From Hyperoodon ampullatus (lineage: Eukaryota; Chordata; Mammalia; Artiodactyla; Ziphiidae), in the NCBI GenBank assembly GCA_949752795.1, contig OX457056.1:89984942-90048941 (forward strand): a stretch of DNA of 64,000 nt, given 5' to 3'. Under the pieces are notes generated by a model, which saw nothing but the letters and a program-made list of their open reading frames with translations, ran no database searches and had not been told where the DNA came from. The translations under genes were made by a program, and so were the position numbers. Of the stretch, positions 22,940-35,285 are shown piece by piece. Each line of letters begins with the position of its first letter. The stretch's first letter is position 1.

Positions 22940-23984
22940 AAAAGATGTATGTAGATTCATGAATAACAGATTCCATAATGAGGAACTATCATGGATTTCC
23001 ATTAACAGCACCACTGTCTTTAACAGACCTGTGGAGGGGCCATGGGTCTTGAAGGATACAGGGGAGCAATTAAGTGAAGAAGATGGAAGACATGGTGCAG
23101 AGAAAAGAAGAAAGACACAATGGCTGGGATGCATGGGTGGGAACCAGAAGAGCCAGCACATGCTCAGCCTGCTAAAGATGGGCAACCGGGACAGAGAATG
23201 GTCTAAGAGGACATCGTGATTATTACCATTAGATAGAAACAAAGTCATCCTAAGAGCACAAACCTCATGATATCCTACTACCTTCAGAGGACTAGGTTGA
23301 GTTGGTAAGACCACTGTCTTTCACATGCCAACTATACACTGGTCCTCTCCACTGACCTACTGAACTACCAAGCTACACTCAATTCCCCCCTCCCTCATTT
23401 TTACTCTCTTTTCTCCAGTTATCTTATTGGTAAAAGGAGGAGTTGGAGTAGATAATATCTAAAGCCCCAAACTATAAATTTTATGATGTATACAAGTACA
23501 ATGGCGTCTCATTCTTTGTGTCCCAAGACTACTCAATCCCAGAAGATAATCCATATCTATCTAGTGACCCGTGGGATGTTTTGCACATACATACATTTTC
23601 CAACATTCTTATGGATGCAGTGAGAGGCAGCTACACAGGTGCTTCTAGAAACTACTGAGTTTCCCAGCATGGGGCCATTTGGGACATTCACCACTCCGAG
23701 GCATTCCCCTAATCCACTCCTGATTCTCCCCCAGCATTTCTTTTGATATTCTTTAATGCTGAATATCATTTCACATCATTTGCCCAGTGTCCTGCCTCAT
23801 CTCACCTTGCCCTTCTGTTCCTATTAGAAAGTTCTTCTGTCACTCAATAATATGCTACCTAAAAAAAAATTCAAGAGCTAATCACAAATTCAGAAAGGTA
23901 AATAAGCAAGAAGATTTTGCTGGTCTTAATTCACGAGAGGGCATTCAGAATTGAACTCGGCTCTTTTAAAGGTAGGGTCATTCT

Positions 23985-24215
23985 TGTTTTTTTAATTGAG
24001 ATATAATTGACATATAGTGTTGTATAAGTTTATGCTAAATAAGATAAGCCAGAAAAAGAAAGACAAATACTGTGTGATATCCCTAACATGTGGAATCTAA
24101 AAAATCTGATTTTGTTCAAACAGAGTGTAGACTGCTGGTTACCAGGGGCGGGGAGGGTGAGGAATTGGGAAGATACTGTTTATAGTTACAAACGTGCAAC
24201 TAGTAGGTAGGTTCC
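23985..24215. repeat. Two L1 scraps in opposite orientation
   Basis: Positions 23985-24032 are the complement of an L1 3' end (ttttttaattgagatataat). From about 24033 the sequence is L1 in the plus direction (ataagccagaaaaagaaaga, atgtggaatctaaaaaatct, gctggttaccaggggcgggg). Confidence 0.8.
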
Positions 24216-24718
24216 TTCTTTAAAAGTTAAGATCAGCTTCTGTACATAAAACAAATGCACCCTTCTAACCTTCGATATCCTCACTGCAGAAGTTGCCCCT
24301 GTAGCGTGTGACAATCAAATAAAGGAGGGGTCTTTGGTTATACATAATAAGGGGATCAGGAACAGAAAATATATCTGTCTGCAAAGTTTTGCTCATAAGC
24401 TCAAAATCTAAACACGAGCCACCGGTTCTAACCAGAGAAGAAACCAAACATTTTCAAAGAGAAAAAAAAGTTAACTCCCATTTCTACTCCACATCTTTAG
24501 CATTTCCTTAGTATGACTTTTTGTAAGAAATCTTACATTTACACATGAGACATGACTGAGACTAATAAATTTAAAAACTTCCTCTTTCTGAAAATTAAGA
24601 AACCAATCATTTTGTAATTTCACCCACTAATCACATTAACAAACAATGAGCTACAAGTTCTTGATTATACATTTCTGCAATTTTAAATGAAAACCTTCAG
24701 GGAAATAATGCTACTTAC

Positions 24719-24826
24719 CACAGTTTTGCTCATCACTCAGATCCCCACAGTCATCATATCCATCACATACCAGGCTATAATTAAGGCACTTGCCCGTGTG
24801 ACAGTGAAACAGATTCTCGCTGCAAT
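24719..24826 (-). CDS. CORIN: CORIN exon, LDL-receptor class A repeat 2
   Basis: This 108-base phase 1-1 exon encodes the second LDLa repeat of corin. The acceptor is ttttcag and the donor is gtaagt. The translation begins [20 protein letters not shown] and continues through [15 protein letters not shown], so all six cysteines and the SDE calcium motif are intact. The NYS tripeptide between the third and fourth cysteines is a potential N-glycosylation sequon, also present in human corin as I recall it. The LDLa cluster lies between the two Frizzled domains on the extracellular side. The entry codon completes Asn with the preceding exon, and the exit base completes Asp with the next. Confidence 0.95.
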
Positions 24827-24949
24827 CTGAAAATAAGAGAAGCCACTGATGGCTCATTAGAGCAAAACAGGATGTTACAGTAGCAGTTTATATAACAAAA
24901 GCATATCATGGGAGGGAAATCATAATGGTAACTTGGTCCACATCTATTC

Positions 24950-25075
24950 TTTTACAGGTGAGGAGACTGTGGTGCAGAGAGATCTAATGATTTGCTCAAG
25001 GTCACATAACAAGTTACTGAAGAACCACGACTAGGACCCTCTGGCTCCCAAGACAATGCTTTTATCACTTCCTGA
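24950..25075 (-). repeat. MIR fragment
   Basis: Inverted MIR core: ttttacaggtgaggagactg, tttgctcaaggtcacataac and a diverged tRNA-like head complement. Confidence 0.75.
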
Positions 25076-25684
25076 CAGTATTTATCTGAGTTCCGCTTTA
25101 TAACACCTGAAAGCTCCTTTACAGTCAAATATGAGAACAGACATTCTCAACTCACCATGGTTCCTAATGAAGTTCATGTTCATATAGAATGAATACTTAA
25201 TAGAGGGTGAGTAGTTATTTCTTAAAAATGTTTCCTTTAAAATGAAAGTCTAGTTTTGTCAATGGTAAGCATAAACGTAACAAAGAGAAAAAGTCATTTA
25301 GATTACAGTCATTACTTACTTTCACATCACTTAAGTCAACTGAATGTTTCACAGCATGACCCTCAAATAAACAGTACTGTCCTAGATTATGGTGCCAAGA
25401 TAAGAATAAGTGATATATAACCTCAGGAAGCTTATAGTTTAATGTTGGAATAAACATCATGCAAGGAAATTTTAATAAGAAGATAGGTCTTGTTCTTGGG
25501 TAAAACAGAACTCCTATCATGGTTCTATCATCTATTAGCTGTGGGAATTTGAGTGTATTAGTTAAAATTTATAAGTCTGTAAACTTATTTTTCAAGTTAG
25601 GATAAGAGCAATTACTTAATAGAGTTTAGGGGAAGGTATAAATAATAAATTAATGTGTGTAAGTTTCCAAGACAATTAAATGGG

Positions 25685-26935
25685 AAAAGAATACTCTTCA
25701 ACAAATGGTGTTGGGACAATTGGATTTCAAATACGCAAAAATGAACTCTGACCTTTACCTCAAACCATACACAAAAAGTATCTCAAAATGGATTACAGGC
25801 TTCAATGTAAGAGCTAAAATTATGAAGCTTCTAGGAAAAAACATAGGAAAAAAATCTTCGTGACCTTGGGGAGGGCAAGAATTCTTCGATATAACAACAA
25901 AACACAAGCCTAAAGGAAAAAAATAATAAATGGTTATCCATTAAAATTAAACATATTTGTGCTTCCAAAAATACTATTTAAAAATGAAGAGACAAGCCAC
26001 ATACTGGAAAAAAATATTTTCAAAGCATGTATCTGATAAAGGACTTAGATCCAGAATATATATAGACCTCTTACACTCAATAATAAGACAAACAATCCAA
26101 TTACAAAGAGGCAAAAATCTTGAATAGAAAGTCTTCATAAAGACATATGAATGGCTGATAAGCACATGAAAAGGTGCTCAATATAATCATTAAGGAAATG
26201 CAAGTAAAACCACAATAAGATACTATTATATATCCCCTAAAACAGTTATAATAGATAAGACAGATAATGCCAAGTATTGGCAAGGATTTTAAGAAACTGA
26301 AACTCTCATATATAGTTGGTGGGGATGTAAAATAATAATGCCACTTTGGAAAGCAGTTTGGCTGCTTCTTATAAACTTAACTCTAACCTTATCATGTGAT
26401 TCATGAATTCCACACTTAGAAAGCTACCCAAGAGAAGTGAAACATATATCCACACAAAGACTTGTATGTGAATGTTTACAGCAGCATTATCCATAATAGC
26501 CAAAGACTGGAAACAATCTAAATGCTCAAAGACTGGTAAGTGGATAAGCAAAATGTAGTATAATCATACAATGGGATACTACTCACTAATCAAAAGTATC
26601 AAACTACTGATACACATGACAGCATAGATGAAGCTCAGAAACTTTATGCTAAGTGAAAGAAACCAGATACAAAGACTACGTATTATGCAACCCATTTATG
26701 AAGTTCCTGGAAAAGGCAAACTTACAGAGACAGATGTCAGAGCAGTGGTTATCTATGGCTGGAGATGTGGGAGTGGGGACTGACTGCAAATAGGTAGAAG
26801 GAAAGTGTGGGGAGAGATGAAAAAGTTCTAGAAGTAGATTGTGGTGATGGTTGCACAATTCTATAAATTTACTAAAAATCAATGGGTTAATTTTATAGTA
26901 TGTAAATTACACCTCAATAAAGCTGTAAAAATGTG
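25685..26935 (+). repeat. Old L1 fragment (ORF2 3' part and tail)
   Basis: Plus-oriented and diverged L1: aacaaatggtgttgggacaa, aagtatctcaaaatggatta, and gttggtggggatgtaaaat, ending in tacacctcaataaagctgta. It is degraded by many indels and belongs to an older family than the L1 at 43-45 or 52-58 kb. Confidence 0.88.
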
Positions 26936-27344
26936 TAAAATACATGTAAAGCCTGCATGTAATAGAAACTAGATTTCTTAAATGTATTATTTTTTCCCTT
27001 ATTTAAAGTGAATGAAGTTCAAAAATAGATTCGTAAGGCTGGAGCGGGATCACGGAAGATGAGCAGGATTTTAGTAGAGTGGATGGAATGAAAACTTCAG
27101 CAGGTTTCAAATAGAGGGAATAGCAAGAACAAAGGAAAGAGGTGAGAAATGGAGGCACATGTGAGGATCAGTCTGCTTGGCTGATAAAGACCAAGAATCT
27201 AATGGTCAACAGTCCAGTCTCCTGAATTACAGCTAATTGTTCCTCCTCAAGCAGACGCCTGCATCTCATACAACTGGTGATGGGTGCCTCTTTACTATAA
27301 ACATCCCAAACTCTATAACAATTTATTATCAGAAGTCTTGGGCA

Positions 27345-27703
27345 AAGGGACTTCCCTGGTGGCTCAGTGGTTAAAAATCCGCCTGCCAAAGCAGGGGACA
27401 CGGGTACGATCCCTGGTCTGGGAAGATCCACATGTCACGGAGAAACTAAGCCTGTGTGCCACAACTACTGAGCCTGCGCTCTAGAGCTCGCAAGCCCCAA
27501 CTACTCAGCCCACGTGCCACAACTACTGAAGCCCACCTGCCTAGAGCCCGTGCTCCACAACAACAGAAGCCACCACAATGAGAAGCCCGCTCACTGCAAC
27601 AAAGAGTAGCCCCCGCTCGCTGCAACCAGAGAAAGCCCGTGAGCAGCAATGAAGACCCAACACAGCCAAAAATAAATAAAGAAATAAATAAATTTATTTT
27701 AAA
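27345..27703 (+). repeat. CHR-1 SINE (long form)
   Basis: Full-length long-form copy with head gggacttccctggtggctca, internal repeats of the cacaactactgagcc type and an aataaataaa tail. Target duplication aagtcttgggca at 27333-27344 and 27704-27715. Confidence 0.95.
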
Positions 27704-28076
27704 AAGTCTTGGGCATTGATCAGTGAAACTGTTAGCCACATCAAAATATTATACTTGTTACTGACATGATTCATCAACTTCTCTTTCAAAGAGCATTCTT
27801 CTAAAACAAAGTTACTTAAATACTCTTAGAATCACATCATTTTCGAAATGGAATGGGCCTTAGAGATCATCTGTTCAGCGCCATCATTAAGAGGGTGTGT
27901 GTATGTGTACATACACAAATACACATGTGCATACACATATGCTCACACTTATACACATACAGAACTTTGTACGTACTTTTAATTTTTCATTTCCCCTGGG
28001 ACAACCATCATAAGGGAAAATATAAGGACTGAAAAGAGATCCCAGTTTTCACCTTGACCGTACTATTTCCTCCCAT

Positions 28077-28095
28077 TCAGCAGCAGAGGGCACTA
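28077..28095 (+). promoter_or_regulatory. CTCF-like motif
   Basis: The bases tcagcagcagagggcacta agree with the CTCF core and its downstream cacta extension. It lies just 5' of the (CA)46 run. Predicted from sequence only. Confidence 0.4.
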
Positions 28096-28121
28096 ACTTC
28101 CCACCCTGCACCCCACTGCTG

Positions 28122-28122
<1 letters not shown>

Positions 28123-28214
<92 letters not shown>
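28123..28214 (+). repeat. (CA)46 microsatellite
   Basis: An uninterrupted 92-base CA dinucleotide run, likely highly polymorphic and capable of Z-DNA formation. A more degenerate CA/TG/TA stretch precedes it at 27893-27965. Confidence 0.99.
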
Positions 28215-28216
<2 letters not shown>

Positions 28217-29355
28217 CTGAGTCAAGAAAGGTTATGATTTTGGTTCTCCTGCCCACTGAGCAGCGTTGGGGAATTTGTGCATCAAGATATATACATTTCC
28301 TCGGGAAGTTTTAAAAGATCTTTCTGATCTGTATTTTCATCTCTTGTGAGAAGTTTTCAATCGGCATGCTAGAATCAGCAGTACCAGGGTCCTCACCTTG
28401 ACCATCAGTGCAGAAGTACTTACATTACCTGAAGGAGGAGACAGGGTGGAGGGGTGGCAGATTTTAAACCATACGAATTAATTTTTTTAAGCAGTACACT
28501 TCATTTTTTTGATGATAGGACTGGGAAATCAAATATTCCTTTCAGAATCTGATTAACCTGAGAACACACTAAAAATTTCCAAAGTGGCCCCTCTGTGTGG
28601 CCTATTCTGGGATCCCCAGTAATTCATACTAAAGCACCTCATTGGACATATTTTGTAAATTAACGCTGTCACATTAACTTATTTCATAAGTGAAGATGAT
28701 TCAAACATTTTTTTTAATTCCTCATTATTCACACAGGTGCAGATGCAACTTTCCACTGTTATGACTTTCTTGGTTAGATGACATTTTCAGAGGTTAGATA
28801 CAAAACTAGCTGCATCTGGAAAACAACTTGTTGCCTCCCTAAGGTCTGTGTAATTAGTAAACACACAAAACCTTAACCAAAGGCACTGCACACCCAGAAA
28901 TACAGAGCAAATAGCAAAGATCACAGTGGCTCCTTTTATTGGAATAAATGTTTATTTGAACTGAAAAGAGATGTCGTCAGTGTAATTTGGGGCCAATGAT
29001 CAAAACCTGCAAAAGCTGCTTGCTGTGATTTTCTCGCTCAAAACAAGCATAATTTTGCGTAACCTAAGGTAGGTGTTTTTCTAGATACAGATCTTTTTTT
29101 CTGAAAGAGAGCTTGATACAAAATGTGACTTCTGAAGTTCTTGCTTGTTAATATCTATTTCAGTCTGGCATCACAATGATTAACGTTTACCCCTCAAAAT
29201 TGTCATTAAATGAAAGGGCAGAGCTAAAGAAAGGAAAGCCTTTTATCACGAGCCTCATTCAATTGGCTCAGTCTCTATGAGTCTATAAACATAATCATGC
29301 TGCCTCAACTCAGGATTCAAGTATGGATGCTCAGTTTCCATCCCAAAATGCCCTC

Positions 29356-29570
29356 GTTTTTTTTTGTTGTTTTTTTTTTTGCGGTACGCAGGCCTCTCAC
29401 TGCTGTGGCCTCTCCCATTGCGGAGCACAGGCTCCGGACACGCAGGCTCAGTGGCCATGGCTCACGGGCCCAGCCGCTCCACGGCATGTGGGATCTTCCC
29501 GGACCGGGGCACGAACCCGTCCCCCGCATCGGCAGGCAGACTCCCAACCACTGCGCCACCAGGGAAGCCC
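29356..29570 (-). repeat. CHR-type tRNA-Glu SINE (short form)
   Basis: Inverted copy with an interrupted T-rich tail and the complementary head at its right end. I could not see a convincing target duplication. Confidence 0.9.
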
Positions 29571-29819
29571 GGTACAGTCATTTTTGATGACTCGGAAACA
29601 TTATCTGGAATATCAGTTTTTATTTTGTGCTGTTTGGGTGGCCTCCTTTCTACATAGCTTCATGTGGTGCTGCTTTTAAAACCGTTGTGCATATTGTAGT
29701 ATTTGTCTCCTCTACAATGTATCACGTGACCTTTGGCAGGGCAGGGGTGGAAGCAGTGTTGGGCGGAGGGAGGGCATGGAGAATAAGATCACAGCCACAA
29801 TCACAACCATAAATCCTAA

Positions 29820-30060
29820 TGCCCTTTGAGAGTTACTACATGCCAGACACTGGTCTCTGTGCTTGACATCCAGTGATTCATTATTCTGCCCAACAATTCT
29901 AGAGGTAGTTACTATTACTTATTGTCTCCATATTACTGATGAGGACACTGAGGCCCAGAGAGACTGAGTAACTTTCTTCGTCCAGAGGCAGGAAATGATA
30001 AAGAAGAAATAGGAAGACAGGCAGCCTGACTCAAGACCTTATAATATTAATCACTATACT
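29820..30060 (-). repeat. MIR element
   Basis: Inverted MIR: gagagttactacatgccaga, tattactgatgaggacactg, aggcccagagagactgagta. An AT-rich stretch of short imperfect palindromes follows (30062-30123). Confidence 0.78.
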
Positions 30061-30386
30061 GTGTGATAATTAGTATAACTAATTATACTAACTAGGATAA
30101 TTAGTTAACTCAGTATAATTAGTTCACCACAGTCCTCAAAAATAAATCAACCAATGTTACCCCAAATTCAGAGCAAATGCCTTCCAAAAGTATTTGACAG
30201 AGGTTTATGTGGCACAAAGTACGGGGACTTTGTGGCAGCTATTTTCCCTGTGACAACCATTTTCCTGGAGGCTTTCTCATTCATTTGCTAAGCACCTGCT
30301 CTGTACCAGACACTGTCCTAGAGCTGGTTATAAAATCAAAAGATCATAGAATGTTAGCAGCAAAAGAGACACCAGACACCCTCTAG

Positions 30387-30530
30387 GGCAGTGGTTTCAA
30401 ACCTGGCTGCACATGAGAATCACTGGGGGAGTTTTACAAAGGTACTGCTGCCTGGGCACCCCCTCCAGACCAATGGAATTAGAATCCCCACAGGTGGGGC
30501 TTCCTGGAGATGCCAGCCTTGATGACAAGG
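30387..30530 (+). repeat. MER5A-like hAT fragment
   Basis: Starts cagtggtttcaaacctggct and continues with agaatcactgggggagtttt, the pattern of MER5A. The right part is diverged. Confidence 0.65.
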
Positions 30531-32248
30531 AAAACCTGGAGAAGTAGCCTGCCTCAAGCCACAGAGCTAGAAATTTAAAAAACAAAAAACAAAGAAAACC
30601 CTTAATCTTCAAAAATCTTTTCACTATACCACTAAAATTGCTCTAGGTGGTTAGAAATCGGTCCAGTAAAGAAATCTTTACTGATTAGGAAGAGACTGAT
30701 AAACATGTCAAAATGAGTTGCCAGGGGAGGGTAAGCAGGCCCAGATACCTGGAGAGCCCCTGTAAAAGACAATTATCTCCCTCAGCATAATAGAGCAACC
30801 AAACTAAACATTTTCCTGTCTTATGAATGATGGGAGTACAATCATTCACCAAATTCGCACTTTTAAGGACATGGGCAAGTCAAAGGCAGCATAGTTTAGA
30901 GAAAACAGTTAGATTTGGACCCATTCAGGAGTGGGTTCAAATCTAGCACTCTGAGCCACTGGCAAATTCATTCATGGCCGTGAGCCTCGGCTCTGCATCT
31001 GAACAAAAAGGAATAATACTTTGTTTGCTGAAAATTCAATCAAATCACGTAGGTAAATGCTTCTAGTACAGTTGATTAGGGAACTCACAAATAGCAAATC
31101 CCTTCCCTTCCTCCCTTGGAAGGCAATCCTCCTCCTGTACCCGCCAGGACCCTCAGAACATGGCAAATCCTTGCGCTCCCGCTGGGAAGCCCAGCAAAAT
31201 TTCCTTCTCCCCGCAGGAGTATCTGTGGGTTGCATTCCAGCTCTGATTTGTATCCACGCCCTAATTCAGACTTAACACTATTCCTTCACTGCAGGGTGGT
31301 GACAACAGGAGGGTGGCACCTTCTATAAACATGCATGCTGAAATGCCGCAAGCACTGAATGTTAAAGCTCAGAGGCAGATGTCCTTGTAAGGTCAGGACA
31401 ATCGCATGCAAAGCTCTCAATGTCCAACTAAGCATTTTCATAGACAAGTATTCTGAAGGGATTTATTTCCTCAACAAACTAAGCCAAATGGTTTTTGAAG
31501 TGTGGTTATGAGGAAGGCCCATGTCTTAATAAACTTGCACTCCTAGGATACTGCTGAATACCTTGCATAATAATAATACTGCCTTCTTTGTTCAGTCACT
31601 GACTAGGAAAATCTACTCCTTCAAATTCAGTTTCAACAAATGCAGCAGAAATCTCTTACTGTTTAAAGTGCAATGCTCAATGTAGTGGAGGAACATAATG
31701 ATGAAGCCAGTGTTAGCCCAGCACTGGGGGTAGAGGCACATGCAGAATTTGAATATGACATAACATAGGCCATAATTGGGAGATAAACAAGAGATTCCAC
31801 TGTAACTCCCATTACTGTATATAATTCTACTGAACCACTTAAAATCCCTACTGTAGGTGCTCTACACAATATTTGTTCCCAAGTCCACAGCAATACTCCC
31901 TAACGTAAATAAACATCCTAAAAAAATGTTTTTCATGTACAATCACATGCCATAGGTTTTTCTGAAGAGAGAATTCCAAATTATAAATACAAATATCTTA
32001 GTGAAAACATTTCCAAAAAATATGGTGGCTTAACTGAAATTCTACAGGATGCTAGATATTATGCAAAATAAATAAATGCATGAATAAATAAATTAATTAA
32101 TTAAAGGTGAGGGTATATATAAACAAATAATTTTCAGGAAATACCAAGTCAAGATAAAATTAATGTGTTTTTTTTAAACTGTGGGATTTATCCGAACCTT
32201 TAATGAATGAATATGTATTGTAGCTCTCTAAGAAGTAGATCTGATAGA

Positions 32249-32327
32249 CAGCATTTCTCAAACTTATTTTTTTCCCAAGCATTTTTCAAGACTCAGGTAC
32301 TATGGGACACCAGTTTGGGAAACACTG
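32249..32327. repeat. Small hAT-like MITE
   Basis: A 79-base element with terminal inverted repeats: cagcatttctcaaac at the left and gtttgggaaacactg at the right. No convincing 8-base target duplication is visible. Confidence 0.55.
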
Positions 32328-32678
32328 ACCCTAAATATTACCATAATATACTGTCTTTCAAAAGCTTTGGTAAATAAGCATCCTAACCCTTCATATGGAT
32401 GAAGAGTTGGTCCTCCTGGCAAACACACCAGAGGAATCTTTCAACTCAGGTAAGCAACTGAGATGAGCCCTTATAAAGTCTTGGTAACTGCTACAGGGAA
32501 TAAAACACAGCTTTTCCCACAGTAACTATTGCTGGTCATAGAACCATTAGAAAGCAATTTGAACACCATTGCATATGGTCTTGTTTTGGATGCAGATCCT
32601 GCAATGTATTCTTGAGGCTAATTTTTCCTTTTTATCTGTTGCATAATTGCAAATCAATTTGAGAACTGAATATAAACC

Positions 32679-33071
32679 TGATATGGACTGAATGTCTGTG
32701 TCTGCCCAAAATTTGTATGTTGAAGCCCTAAACCCCAACATGACTGTATTTGGAGACAGGACCTGTGAGGAGGTGATAAAGGTCATAAGAGTGGGGCCCT
32801 AACTGAATAGGGCTCATACCCTTGTAAGAAGAGGAAGAGACAGCAGAGCTCTCTCTCCTCCCCTCTCCCTTCGCCTCTCCAAAGAGGTTATGTGAACACA
32901 CAGGCAGATGGCAGCTGCCTGCAAGCCAGGAACAGAATTCTCACCAGAAACTGACCCTGTTGGACCTTCATCTTGGACTTTCCAGCCTCCAAACTGTGAG
33001 AAAATACATTTCTGCTGTTTAAGGCACCCAGCCTGTGGTATTTTGTAAAGCAGCCCAAGCAGACAAATACA
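32679..33071 (+). mobile_element. MLT1-like ERVL-MaLR LTR
   Basis: A plus-oriented, nearly complete LTR that starts with tgatatggactgaatg and ends ...caaataca. Diagnostic MLT1 blocks are tgttgaagccctaaacccca, gtaagaagaggaagagacag and tggactttccagcctccaaa. It is an ancient solo LTR with no internal sequence next to it. Confidence 0.82.
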
Positions 33072-33676
33072 ATATTGGATAAACCACCGTTTTAGTCAAA
33101 ATGACTGATCAAATCAATGGTAAGTAAACTGAGGATGTTTAAGGCTGAATCTACCGATCCATGGATTCAAAACCGTTCTTGCGATCACTCTCTCCAGATT
33201 TAGAGGAAGCATAAATGAATAAAAGATTTTGCATCTTCTGTGTCACAACTGTTAAAAATCATGAGGGTAAAAACTTTTCCTATTAAAAATATCCTTTTTT
33301 TAAAAAAGTTGACCTTTATACTCAAAGCTTTAAAAACAAAAACAAAAACCCTCACCCAAACAAAATAAACAGAAAGCCTTTTCCCAATTTTAAGATACTT
33401 TAAGCAAAAACACTTCAGTCCCTGATGTGTTCCAAAGCACATCTAGCTGTCGAGTTCCTAATGAAATCAGGCCTTTGGAAGGTGTGCAAACATGCAGCTG
33501 TCACACGGGAGTGAGGGAAGATAAACACATTTGCTCACTTAAGAAAAGCAAACTAAAAGAAGTCCACCCAAGTGCCGGGTGGTTGTCAGTCCTGGACAAT
33601 GGAATGGCGCTGGTTTCCAGGCCCCTGAATGGAATCCCTGTCCTCCCAGACAAACCCCACACAGCCTGTCACATAC

Positions 33677-33790
33677 TGCAATGAGCCTCGTCACTCCAGT
33701 CGCCACAGTCGTTGTAGCCGTTACACAGCAGTTTCCTGGGGACACAGATGCCACTGGCACACAGAAAGCTCTCGCCCCCTCCGCAGAGCA
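33677..33790 (-). CDS. CORIN: CORIN exon, LDL-receptor class A repeat 1
   Basis: This internal coding exon encodes the first LDLa repeat of corin, a calcium-binding, disulfide-bonded ectodomain module of the membrane protease that activates pro-ANP in heart. The 114-base exon follows a polypyrimidine tract ending in cag and ends before a gtatgt donor. It enters and leaves in phase 1. All six cysteines are present, with the hallmark [16 protein letters not shown] containing the acidic Ca2+-ligand cluster. Compared with the human protein as I remember it, most residues match; GKLQ is replaced by RKLL and DDW by GDW. This is the most upstream CORIN exon found in the window. Its last base joins the next exon to form Asn before Cys. 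I see no break. Confidence 0.95.
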
Positions 33791-34910
33791 CTGAAAAAAA
33801 GGGCAGAAAAACAATGTCAAAATAAATAAGAGGTGTGTTTTTTCCCCCTTTTAAAATTAGGAAAAATAAAGGACAGAAAGAAAACCTTTCCTTGCTATTC
33901 AACAGATGTGCTTCCCAATTCCCTCAGTTTCATTATCACCAATTTTTCTCTGGCCTTCTAGAACATTAATTGTAAAATTACCTGGAAAGACTACAAAGAG
34001 TGTTTGCCTGAGAAAACCAAAAGGAAATTCACCAGTGGGCTTTCACAGCACAAGAGAGCAGCCTCATCAAGTGCACAACTTATGTGGGGAAAAAAACACC
34101 AGATGGGAGTATTTTTCTTAATAACAGAAAATTATTTCAAAGTGAAATATTATTTATTGAACAAACATTAAAAAAAAAAACCACCCTCTCCTTCTACAGC
34201 GCTACTCAATGTCCTGCAGAGAAAGCTACAGTTACAAATAGTTGATACATGCTTGAACACAGGCTTAGAGACCCCATGCCTTGTATTTGAAATATATTTA
34301 TTTACTTGTCTTAATAAAACTGCCAGTTAAAAATGTCAGGGTCTATTTTGGCATAAGGAATGTGAAACAACATTAGCTAATAATATTTTCATTCTTTTCC
34401 TTAACACGGTTGCATTTTAGTATTCTTTGCTTTAAGTATTACGGTGTTCTTTTTTGTCTCAAAATTCAACAAATATTCAACTGTTTCAAAATTACATTAG
34501 ACACAGAATGTAAGAGAAGAAGCTAGAAAGATTTTTCTAAGGGAAACCATTAATGAAAGGATGTCAATTCAACAAAATGGGTTTTAAAATACACTTCAAT
34601 ATGTGGTAATATGCATCAAATGCTTTTTAAATGTGTAAACCTTTGACCCAGAAATCTTATTTCTGGTCTTCATACAAAGGAAATGATTATGAATAAGTGC
34701 AAAATTTAATATTTAAGGATATTCATACCATCATGGTTTATCACAAGGAAACTATGAAGTAACAACTATGCAATAATAGAGGAGACTGGTTAAATAAATT
34801 TTGATAGCTCCATAATAAGGAATACTGTTACAGCCATTGAAAATTATACTGTAAAAAGTAATGTCCTGGGCCAAAGTTCAAGATAATTTAAGTGTAAAAA
34901 CACCATTTGG

Positions 34911-35285
34911 GGGACTTCCCTGGTGGAGAAATGGTTAAGAATCCGCCTGCCAATGCAGGGGACGTGGGTTCGAACCCTGGTCCGGGAAGATCCCACATGC
35001 CGCAGAGCAACTAAGCCTGTGCACAACTACTGAGCCTGCGCTCTAGAGCCCATGAGCCACAACTACTGAGCCCCATGCCACAACTACTGAAGCGCATGCG
35101 CCTAGAGCCTGAGCTCCACAACAAGAGAAGCCACAGCAATGAGAAGCCTGCGCACCTCAACAAAGAGTAGTCCCCGCTCAACGCAACTAGAGAAAGCCCA
35201 TGCACAGCAACAAAGACCCAGTGCAACCAAAAATAAATAAATAAATAAATAAATATTCTTTTAAGTTTAAAAAATAAAAAAATTT
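34911..35285 (+). repeat. CHR-1 SINE (long form)
   Basis: Full-length long form with head gggacttccctggtggagaa, an (aaat)n tail and further A/T-rich extension. Flanked by aaaaacaccatttgg (34896-34910) and aaaaacagcatttgg (35286-35300), a 15-base duplication with one mismatch. Confidence 0.94.

Larger units (their letters stand above)
22009..24718 (-). other. CORIN intron between LDLa 2 and LDLa 3
   Basis: A 2710-base intron containing one CHR SINE (22739-22939) and two abutting L1 scraps (23985-24215). The remainder is unassigned. Confidence 0.85.
24827..33676 (-). other. CORIN intron between LDLa 1 and LDLa 2
   Basis: An 8850-base intron. It contains a MIR, an old L1 (25685-26935), a CHR-1 SINE, a (CA)46 microsatellite, a short CHR SINE, a second MIR, hAT fossils and an MLT1-like LTR. 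The 30560-32240 stretch is unassigned. No exon was recognised in it. Confidence 0.85.

Noticed and set aside
22670..23314. 214-codon open frame on the minus strand
   Set aside because: About a third of it is an antisense reading of the CHR SINE at 22739-22939, and the rest has no recognisable domain, splice context or codon bias.
28054..28314. 86-codon frame with a poly Thr-His stretch
   Set aside because: It is a translation of the (CA)46 microsatellite.
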